41,606 nt of DNA from Chitinophaga pinensis. GTDB taxonomy: Bacteria; Bacteroidota; Bacteroidia; B-17B0; Aurantibacillaceae. This document shows positions 7,787 through 14,824 of the stretch, piece by piece. Each line of letters begins with the position of its first letter. The stretch's first letter is position 1. The stretch is from contig CAMCZO010000014.1 of NCBI GenBank assembly GCA_945887955.1, forward strand, positions 1 through 41,606, in the 5' to 3' direction. The translations under genes and the position numbers were made by a program. A model generated the notes under the pieces. That model saw nothing but the letters and a program-made list of their open reading frames with translations, was not told where the DNA came from and did no database searches.

Positions 7787-7878
7787 TTATTTATTTTTAA
7801 AATTTATGGCGTATTAAAAATAGATTTGTTTTTTAAAATTGAAAAACGCGTTCTAATTTCGAATATAGTTTTTATTAA

Positions 7879-8784
7879 TTATTTATTGCTTTTTTCCAAT
7901 GCAATTTGCTTTTCAAATTGATTATGTATTATAAGTATAAGTAAGCCAAAAATAATAGCAGTTAAAATCAAGGCTGTATTTAATAAACCACTAACAGAAA
8001 AAGATACCCTAATTAAGATAGTAGATATTATAAAGCCAGAGTTTCTAATGACCTTATGAAAATCAACAGTATGAAAAAAAGAAAATAATAATAAAACAAC
8101 ATCTGCAATAATTAAAATAGTAAAAAATTGTTCGAAGAAAATATTATTGATATTTTTAAATGAGACTTCTGAATCTGAATTAAGCTCAACAGAGCTTATT
8201 AGCCAATTTATAAATGAATAAATAGCAACAAAAAACAGAATGGGCACTAAAGAGGCAGCAATTATTTTTTTAATTTTTATAAATCTTACAGTGCCTTCAA
8301 TTTGAGAATCTTCGTTTTCATCGGTTCGGTATCTTTTTTTACTTTGTTTGTAAAATTGTAAAATAAGAAAAAAAAGTAAAACGGAAGCCACTAAATCATA
8401 TGTAAACTGTAAATCATATTTTATTTTAAACCAGTCAGATGAAAGTGACAAATTAGAAAGATCTTTGAATAATCGTCGGATAATAATAAGGGTAATGATT
8501 TCATATTGCTTGCTGATATATGTTGTAATAGATTTTGGCAGATAATGTATTAATAAGTATACCTCATAAACAAGAATAAATGAAAAAGGCGTATAAATTG
8601 CAGCTATAGGATTTTTAAGTAAATCTGATGGATTATTTAGCGAAATAATACCAAAATCAACGAGGTAAATTATTAATAGATGAATAAGGAAGCTGGCAAT
8701 GGCTATTAATAAAATAACACGTTCACTTCTTTTTTTAGTTTTCTCCGAAAGAAGATTATGATAAAGAAGCTTAATTTTCTCCAT
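7879..8784 (-). CDS. Multi-spanning membrane protein of unknown function
   Basis: A 301-aa protein that I do not recognise. It has about seven to eight hydrophobic segments, near residues 23-47, 58-83, 92-103, 127-145, 172-196, 216-238, 245-268 and 269-287. A charged cytoplasmic-looking loop (KKRYRTDENEDSQIEG) lies between the fourth and fifth. The stretch YEIITLIIIRRLFKDLSNL places charged residues inside a hydrophobic segment, somewhat like a voltage-sensor or ion-pathway helix, but this is only a visual impression. It lies on the minus strand between the lycopene cyclase-Blh gene and the DoxX-like pair, so a link to the rhodopsin system is possible from position alone. Confidence 0.65.
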   Translation of the reverse strand: MEKIKLLYHNLLSEKTKKRSERVILLIAIASFLIHLLIIYLVDFGIISLNNPSDLLKNPIAAIYTPFSFILVYEVYLLIHYLPKSITTYISKQYEIITLIIIRRLFKDLSNLSLSSDWFKIKYDLQFTYDLVASVLLFFLILQFYKQSKKRYRTDENEDSQIEGTVRFIKIKKIIAASLVPILFFVAIYSFINWLISSVELNSDSEVSFKNINNIFFEQFFTILIIADVVLLLFSFFHTVDFHKVIRNSGFIISTILIRVSFSVSGLLNTALILTAIIFGLLILIIHNQFEKQIALEKSNK

Positions 8785-8956
8785 AAAGCATAAATTCCAA
8801 TTTTATTAGCAATTAACCTTTATTTAACAAATTAAAGCTGATAAAGTTTTAAATTTCGATAAAATAGCTGTATCTTTTAATAGGCATTTATCTTTTCTTG
8901 ATAAGCTATCATGTAAATAACAACTATTTAGATTCGAATAGGCTCTTGAGTTAAAT

Positions 8957-11059
8957 TTAATTTTCAAGAACTTTTTTCTTATAAAATAAATGCATAAGTA
9001 TAACGTGGGGCAGGCTTATGCAGGCTAAAAAAATAAAACCATCTGCCTGCAAACGATATAAATCAAAAAGCCCAATGAAATCAAAAATAAATAAGGCTAA
9101 GAAAAGAGACAGGGCGCCAATTAAATACGGTAATGCTTTTTTATACAAAGGTATAGAATTGATATGTAATTTAAGTTTTAAATGCCCCCAGGCATTTAGG
9201 CTGTGCTGACAAATAAAATATAGAGAAAAAGCAAGAATTAATGGCATTTTACAGCCCACAATAAGAATTAAAATCAGCATTAAAAAACCGCCTTTTTTAA
9301 ATAATAAAAATTCACATGAAAGATAAACTAAGCTAATTAGAGACAAAGGAATTTTAAACATGATTAATTCATTCGTATATAATTTAATATTTTCTAAGCC
9401 TCCAATTTTTGAGATAACTTCAATTGATTCATTCAAATGAGTAAAAATAATAAATAATAAAATAGATAATCCTATTAGAAAACTCCTTATGTAGATGCTG
9501 ATGCTATTCAAATTAATTCCCATTTCCTCTAATTCGGATTCTCCAAAATGAAAAGAAGAATATAGTATAAAAAATATAATCGAGAATAATGGAAAGTAGT
9601 GCCAAATTAAAAAATAGAATATAATTAGTAATAAATACTTTAAAATAAATTGAAACAAAGAACTTTTATTCTCAATTTTCAGCAGGTGATCAACTGAACC
9701 ATGAGGAATTCCAACCAACAATAAGCCGATAATTATTAAAAAATATCCGAAATTAAGTGATGTAACATTACTGTAATAGTGTATTATAAAATAAATTAAA
9801 ACACTAACAAATGAAAATAAATAACGCAAACCATTTGTTTTTTTTAAATGTATAAATAAAGACTTTATAAAAGTAAAGATGGGCAAAGATGCAAATATTT
9901 TAAGCTCTTGTCCAACAGTTGTTTTTTCATCTAAAAATAAAAAGATAGTATATATATTTTGACTTTTAAACAAGTTCGTAAAAATCTTTTTTCCTTTTTT
10001 AGGCCATTTAAGAAGTATAGTAAGCAAAAGAATATCGTAAAACCGAAAACGACTTTTTTTATGGAGTGATATTTGATTAAAAGGTTTAAAGTTTTCGTTG
10101 TAGATATTATCAGAAACTATTGAAGCAAAATTATACATGTTTTTAAATCCATATCCTGTGCTTGGCTTAATTAAATTTGCCTTAGCACCAGTATTTAAAA
10201 CGCCTTGAAAATCATTTTTAGGATGTTGATAGCTTGTCATTGGAATACAACCAGATTCTTCAGCAACAATTTCATAGCTGCCATATTCAGCTTTTATTTT
10301 TTTATCTAAAATTTTCTTAGCGTAATCCAAATCAATTTTTTCTGATCCAAATCGGGTTAATTCAATTAATGATTCTTTTGATGAGAAAGGGAGTGTGTAA
10401 AAAAATTGTGTAAAATCACTTTGGTCTACATTAAAGTTCATCATTTCAAAAGAATCTTTAAGAAAAACAGGCTTTTCACATTTAATGTGTAGTCCATAAA
10501 ATGATTGATTTAAGTATATTTCATTAGAACTTAGTTGAGAATATGGAGGGGTTCTACTATCAAATATGAATTTGGATTTTAATGTCCCACCTGAAGTATT
10601 TAAATGATAAATTTCATCAACAGAAATTATTGTATCTGCATAAAAGCTTAAGATAGGAATGTCTTCGTTTACTAGTTTATTTATTATGTGCTCATATAAA
10701 TCAATACTTTTAATAAAATAATAGGGTTGTTTTTCAATATTTTGTGAAGGAGAGCCATTAACTTCAATGGCAGTATAATAATGACTTATTATAGGCTTAA
10801 GATCATTAACAATTGAATCATTTGGTGAGGCCCAAAAGCAATAAGTTTTATCATTTGTATTCTTTTTTGTTGGCTCAACAACTGCGATTTTTTTATTTGA
10901 AATCAAGCCTCTTTTTAATAGAGATAAAAGAATTAAACTATTGCCTGCGCCAAGGCCTATAAAAAGGAAATCATAAACCGTTTCATTATTAATAAAAGTA
11001 GTGGATGATTTTGTTTTATTCATAATATGATCAATTAAAGGTAAATCATAAAACAACAT
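8957..11059 (-). CDS. Fused lycopene beta-cyclase and Brp/Blh beta-carotene 15,15'-dioxygenase
   Basis: One uninterrupted 700-aa frame with two complete enzymes. Residues ~28-405 are a flavin-type lycopene cyclase (CrtY family): nucleotide-binding FIGLGAGNS (33-41), DSR (167-169), QSFYGLHI (185-192), LPFSS with LIE (Glu233), EESGCIPM (267-274) and KPSTGYGF (298-305). Residues ~411-695 are a multi-helix Brp/Blh domain with its conserved histidines: GIPHGSVDH (450-458), SSFHFGE (501-507), QHSLNAWGH (618-626) and LPHVILMH (683-690). Together they would turn lycopene into beta-carotene and cleave it to retinal for the rhodopsin 2.1 kb downstream. In known systems crtY and blh are normally separate genes. 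The MDxxVDQ motif of relatives reads MNFNVDQ here. A second start at 11023 (MNKTKSS) is as likely as 11059. The gene faces the lipoprotein gene at 11118 across a short divergent gap. Confidence 0.92.
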   Translation of the reverse strand: MLFYDLPLIDHIMNKTKSSTTFINNETVYDFLFIGLGAGNSLILLSLLKRGLISNKKIAVVEPTKKNTNDKTYCFWASPNDSIVNDLKPIISHYYTAIEVNGSPSQNIEKQPYYFIKSIDLYEHIINKLVNEDIPILSFYADTIISVDEIYHLNTSGGTLKSKFIFDSRTPPYSQLSSNEIYLNQSFYGLHIKCEKPVFLKDSFEMMNFNVDQSDFTQFFYTLPFSSKESLIELTRFGSEKIDLDYAKKILDKKIKAEYGSYEIVAEESGCIPMTSYQHPKNDFQGVLNTGAKANLIKPSTGYGFKNMYNFASIVSDNIYNENFKPFNQISLHKKSRFRFYDILLLTILLKWPKKGKKIFTNLFKSQNIYTIFLFLDEKTTVGQELKIFASLPIFTFIKSLFIHLKKTNGLRYLFSFVSVLIYFIIHYYSNVTSLNFGYFLIIIGLLLVGIPHGSVDHLLKIENKSSLFQFILKYLLLIIFYFLIWHYFPLFSIIFFILYSSFHFGESELEEMGINLNSISIYIRSFLIGLSILLFIIFTHLNESIEVISKIGGLENIKLYTNELIMFKIPLSLISLVYLSCEFLLFKKGGFLMLILILIVGCKMPLILAFSLYFICQHSLNAWGHLKLKLHINSIPLYKKALPYLIGALSLFLALFIFDFIGLFDLYRLQADGFIFLACISLPHVILMHLFYKKKVLEN

Positions 11060-11074
11060 AAATAAACAAAGGAT

Positions 11075-11105
11075 TTTGAATTTTCAAAAAAAACTAATAA
11101 TTTTG
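11075..11105 (+). promoter_or_regulatory. Bacteroidota-type promoter for the small lipoprotein pair
   Basis: TTTG at 11075-11078 and TAATTTTG at 11098-11105, separated by 19 bases. This matches the -33/-7 consensus (TTTG, about 19 bases, TAnnTTTG). The ATG of the first lipoprotein gene follows 12 bases later. Confidence 0.55.
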
Positions 11106-11117
11106 AAAAAAACATTT

Positions 11118-11423
11118 ATGAAAAGAATTATTTTACTTTTATTTATTATTGCAACGTTTTTACCATCTTGCAAAAAAGCTTACACCTGCGATTGCACGGT
11201 AACAGAAAAAATAACTGATGATGCTACTGGAGATGTAGAAACCTTTGTGTATAAAAATAACACTTCTGTTTATAGTGAGAAGATGACAGAAGCTCAGGCC
11301 TCATCAGCTTGTGAACATGAAGAAACTGGCATTCAATCAAATTTTGATGCACTGATGACAGATAATGGCACAAACCCTCCTGACCCGAATGATGTTGTTA
11401 CCACAGATTGTAAAATAAAATAA
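11118..11423 (+). CDS. Small lipoprotein, tandem copy 1
   Basis: A 101-aa protein. The frame is open from 11076, but the ATG at 11118 gives a proper lipoprotein signal (MKRIILLLFIIATFLPSC), with the lipobox Cys at about residue 18. It also leaves room for the promoter that overlaps the longer version. The mature part begins CKKAYTCDC and contains YSEKMTEAQASSACEHE, both shared with the next gene, and ends near a Cys (TTDCKIK). Four cysteines after the lipidated one suggest two disulphides in the periplasm. I do not recognise a family. The next gene, 17 bases downstream, is a clear paralogue, and the two are surely co-transcribed. Confidence 0.75.
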   Translation: MKRIILLLFIIATFLPSCKKAYTCDCTVTEKITDDATGDVETFVYKNNTSVYSEKMTEAQASSACEHEETGIQSNFDALMTDNGTNPPDPNDVVTTDCKIK

Positions 11424-11440
11424 AACATAAAAATCTAAAC

Positions 11441-11743
11441 ATGAAAAATTCTCATTTAATTTTAATTTCTATAGTTGTTTTGGCAATTATTTCTTGTAAA
11501 AAAACATATACTTGTGATTGCGAAACCGATACTGTAATCTCTTTTATGGGATCAGGCGATTCAATATATTCTAAATCTACAACAGTTCCTTATAGTGAAA
11601 AGATGACAGAGAATCAAGCCCAATCTGCTTGTGATCACGAAGCTGCCTCTATAAAAACAACAGAAGAAAATGCCATTAAGAATCAAATTCCTCCCGGACT
11701 AGGAATATCCACGCAGGTTTCTACTACTTGTGATTTAAAATAA
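11441..11743 (+). CDS. Small lipoprotein, tandem copy 2
   Basis: A 100-aa paralogue of the gene at 11118. It has a lipoprotein signal peptide ending in the lipobox AIISC, then the shared CKKTYTCDC motif, the shared YSEKMTENQAQSACDHE motif and a final Cys in STTCDLK. The cysteine pattern is conserved between the two copies while the loops differ, which points to the same disulphide-bonded fold. The function is unknown. It ends 29 bases from the convergent urocanate hydratase gene, with no clear hairpin between them. Confidence 0.75.
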   Translation: MKNSHLILISIVVLAIISCKKTYTCDCETDTVISFMGSGDSIYSKSTTVPYSEKMTENQAQSACDHEAASIKTTEENAIKNQIPPGLGISTQVSTTCDLK

Positions 11744-11772
11744 ATGATTTTTTGAAATTTATTTAAAATTAA

Positions 11773-13782
11773 TTAAAACACAATAGCTTCAATATCTGAG
11801 TCGTTTACAATATTTGGAATGGTAACTATTAAATTAGGGGTTCTTTCCATTTCGCGTTTAATCGCAAATAAAGCTTCTTCGTTTCTGGCCCAAGCTCTTC
11901 GAGAAATGCCATTGTTAACATCCCAAAACAACATTTGCTCAAGTTTTTTTTCGGCATCATCGCTTCCGTCCAACACTAAACCAAATCCGCCATTAATTAC
12001 TTCTCCCCATCCAACGCCGCCACCGTTATGCAAACTTACCCAAGTAGCGCCTCTAAAAGCATCTCCTACAAAATTTTGAACAGCCATATCAGCGGTAAAT
12101 TTACTACCATCATAAATGTTGGAGGTTTCTCTGTAAGGCGAATCGGTTCCGCTTACATCATGATGATCGCGACCTAACACGACTGGCGCTGAAATAAGTC
12201 CAGTTTTAATGGCTTGATTAATGGCTTTCGCAATTTTAATTCTTCCTTCGCAATCTGCATATAAAATTCGCGCTTGAGACCCAACTACTAAGTTATTTTT
12301 TTTAGCATCTTTAATCCAAACTATATTATCATGAAGCTGTTGTTTTATTTCTTCAGGAGCATTTTGATAAATTTTAGAAAGAACTTCTTCGGCTAATTTA
12401 TCGGTAATTTCTAAATCTTCAATTTTTGCTGAGGTACAAACCCATCGGAAGGGGCCAAAACCATAATCAAAACACATTGGCCCTAAAATATCCTGTACAT
12501 AACTTTTGTATTTAAAGTCGCCATTACTTTTTAAAATATCGGCTCCTGCGCGACTTGCTTCTAACAAAAAAGCATTACCATAATCAAAAAAGTACATGCC
12601 CTTTTCTGAAAATTTATTTATGCAATCGGCATGCCTTCTTAACGTTTTTTGAATTTCTTCTTTAAATTTGTTAGGGTTTTCAACCATCATGGCGTTGCTT
12701 TCTTCTAAAGAATAACCACAAGGATAATAGCCGCCGGCCCAAGGATTATGTAAAGAAGATTGATCGGTTCCTATATCAACTTGTACATTTTCTTTCAAAA
12801 GCATTTCCCATAAATCAACTACATTGCCTTGATAAGCCAAGCTCACAGCCTCTTTATTTATTTGCGCTTGTTTAGTTCTATTTATTAATGCCTTTAAATC
12901 AGTATAAATTTCATCTATCCAACCTTGAGCCAAACGCGTTTGTGCAGCTTTGGGATTAATTTCGGAGGTGATAGAAACTAGGCCTGCAATTTTTGCTGCT
13001 TTTGGTTGGGCCCCACTCATACCGCCTAAACCACAGGTTACAAATAATTTTCCTTTACGATCTTCGTGTGTTTTGAATTTTTTTCGTGCAGCATTCATAA
13101 CAGTTATTGCGGTGCCGTGTACAATGCCTTGGGGACCAATATACATAAAACTACCTGCTGTCATTTGACCATATTGAGTTACACCTAAGGCATTATATTT
13201 TTCTAAATCATCGGGCTTACTATAATTTGGAATCATCATTCCGTTTGTAACAACTAAACGCGGAGCATCTTTATGCGAAGGAAACAAGCCAGTAGGATGA
13301 CCGCTATAAATTACAAGCGTTTGCTCATCTGTCATAGTTGCTAAATAGCTCATCGTTAATAAATATTGTGCCCAGTTTTGAAAAACCGAACCATTACCAC
13401 CGTAGGTTATTAATTCATGAGGATGTTGAGCAATATCGTAATCTAAATTATTACTTAACATGTGCATAATTGCAGCAGCTTGGATGCTTTTATGAGGATA
13501 ATCTGAAATTGGCCTAGCATAAATTTTATAATCGGGGCGAAATCGATACATATAAATTCGACCAAATGTTTTTAATTCTTCGGCGAATTCTTTTGCTAAA
13601 ATAGCATGATCTTTTTTATCAAAATAACGTAAGGCGTTTCTAAGGGCTAATTTTTTTTCGTCTAAAGAAAGAATATCTTTTCGCTTGGGCGCATGATTAA
13701 TATTAGGCTCATAAAGTTTTTGATTAGGCAATTCTTTAGGAATGCCTTGTAAAATATTATTTTGAAATTCGTTTAGAGTCAT
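11773..13782 (-). CDS. hutU: Urocanate hydratase
   Basis: A 669-aa protein, the second enzyme of histidine breakdown (urocanate to imidazolone propionate), using tightly bound NAD as an electrophile. It is longer than the ~555-aa proteobacterial form and fits the long class with extra N-terminal sequence. Recognisable segments are YGGNGSVFQNWAQY, GLGGMSGAQPKAA in the NAD-binding region, DQSSLHNPWAGGYYP, and the glycine-rich GGGVGWGEVINGGFGLV near the C-terminus. No other hut gene is in the window. It is the last gene of an apparent operon with the DUF5522 protein (24-base gap) and a redoxin. Family assignment is secure. Confidence 0.95.
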   Translation of the reverse strand: MTLNEFQNNILQGIPKELPNQKLYEPNINHAPKRKDILSLDEKKLALRNALRYFDKKDHAILAKEFAEELKTFGRIYMYRFRPDYKIYARPISDYPHKSIQAAAIMHMLSNNLDYDIAQHPHELITYGGNGSVFQNWAQYLLTMSYLATMTDEQTLVIYSGHPTGLFPSHKDAPRLVVTNGMMIPNYSKPDDLEKYNALGVTQYGQMTAGSFMYIGPQGIVHGTAITVMNAARKKFKTHEDRKGKLFVTCGLGGMSGAQPKAAKIAGLVSITSEINPKAAQTRLAQGWIDEIYTDLKALINRTKQAQINKEAVSLAYQGNVVDLWEMLLKENVQVDIGTDQSSLHNPWAGGYYPCGYSLEESNAMMVENPNKFKEEIQKTLRRHADCINKFSEKGMYFFDYGNAFLLEASRAGADILKSNGDFKYKSYVQDILGPMCFDYGFGPFRWVCTSAKIEDLEITDKLAEEVLSKIYQNAPEEIKQQLHDNIVWIKDAKKNNLVVGSQARILYADCEGRIKIAKAINQAIKTGLISAPVVLGRDHHDVSGTDSPYRETSNIYDGSKFTADMAVQNFVGDAFRGATWVSLHNGGGVGWGEVINGGFGLVLDGSDDAEKKLEQMLFWDVNNGISRRAWARNEEALFAIKREMERTPNLIVTIPNIVNDSDIEAIVF

Positions 13783-13806
13783 ACTTAAATATAAAAAGAG
13801 TAACTG

Positions 13807-13989
<183 letters not shown>

Positions 13990-14020
13990 TTAAAGTTAAG
14001 AACTAAAAAACTAAGTAAAC

Positions 14021-14638
14021 TTATTCTAAGCGTTTAATTGAACAGCCTATTGATTTAGTTTCTTGCATTTGTGGCCTTTCATTTTTAAGTAATGAAGTAA
14101 GGGCATCTTTTAAATAAAATGCTTTAACTGCAGATGGATCTTTAATATTATCATCAATAGCGCCTTTATAAATTAAGGTTTTAGAATTAAATAAAAAGCA
14201 ATGAGGAGTTTTTGCGGCACCAAAAGCATCAGCTAATTGGCTTTTTTCGTCAATTAAATATGCGCATTTTAGTTTTTGATTAGTATAATATTTTATCATT
14301 TCTTCAAAACTATCTTCTTCATTGCGTTGGGCTTCGTTGCTGTTAATTATAGCACAACCAATACCATTTGACAAACAAAAATCAGTTATGCTTTTAATGC
14401 GACCTTCGCTTTTTATAACGTAAGGGCAAGTGTTACAACTAAAAATAACCAAAAGGCCTTTGTTTGTTATTAATTCTTTTAGAGAAACCTGTTTGCCCGA
14501 AACACCTTTCATCAGGTAATCGCTTTTAGGCAAGGAAGAATTTATAGGTAATTCATCTAGTTCGGCCTTATTAATAAATGAAATTGAGATAGCGCTAATA
14601 ATGATGGCTATATAAAAAAATAAGATTTTGTTTTTCAT
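14021..14638 (-). CDS. Thioredoxin-fold redoxin (AhpC/TSA-like), exported
   Basis: A 205-aa protein with an N-terminal hydrophobic segment (residues ~5-22) that is a signal peptide or anchor. A thioredoxin-fold domain follows, with the active-site motif CNTC (Cys68 and Cys71) in SCNTCPYV. The cis-Pro strand appears as AAKTPHCFLF. This pattern is that of the redoxin/TlpA-like proteins of the periplasm, which reduce disulphides or peroxides. A further Cys lies near the C-terminus (SIGCSIKR). It heads the probable operon with DUF5522 and urocanate hydratase. The partner is unknown. Confidence 0.8.
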   Translation of the reverse strand: MKNKILFFYIAIIISAISISFINKAELDELPINSSLPKSDYLMKGVSGKQVSLKELITNKGLLVIFSCNTCPYVIKSEGRIKSITDFCLSNGIGCAIINSNEAQRNEEDSFEEMIKYYTNQKLKCAYLIDEKSQLADAFGAAKTPHCFLFNSKTLIYKGAIDDNIKDPSAVKAFYLKDALTSLLKNERPQMQETKSIGCSIKRLE

Positions 14639-14658
14639 GAGTTTGAATTAAATGAATA

Positions 14659-14666
14659 CAAATTTA
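14659..14666 (-). promoter_or_regulatory. -7 box upstream of the redoxin operon
   Basis: Reads TAAATTTG on the minus strand, a full match to TAnnTTTG, about 20 bases from the redoxin start. The -33 element is poor (TTTC at a short spacing). The remainder of the divergent gap 14639-14824 shows only AT-rich sequence. Confidence 0.4.
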
Positions 14667-14796
14667 AGTTATTAAAGTTCAGGAAATCATATTTTTTGAA
14701 CTTAATTTTATATTAAATCGTTATAATTGTTAATCATTTTCCAATTTACTTTATAAAAAATTGATTGTTTATTTTTTTTTAAAAGGAATGTAAATC

Positions 14797-14803
14797 GAGG
14801 AGG
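14797..14803 (+). promoter_or_regulatory. Shine-Dalgarno-like purine run before the AsmA-like gene
   Basis: GAGGAGG, rare in this AT-rich window, lies 21 bases before the GTG start at 14825. An in-frame stop at 14810 forbids an earlier start, so the spacing is too long for a normal ribosome site and its role is doubtful. Confidence 0.25.
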
Positions 14804-14824
14804 AATATTTAAGAAATTTATATT

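Noticed and set aside
11076-11117. Longer N-terminus for the first small lipoprotein
   Set aside because: It would overlap a good promoter and spoil the lipoprotein signal peptide.
11819-13168. Antisense open frames within the urocanate hydratase gene
   Set aside because: Shadows of a well-conserved gene on the other strand; no recognisable protein.
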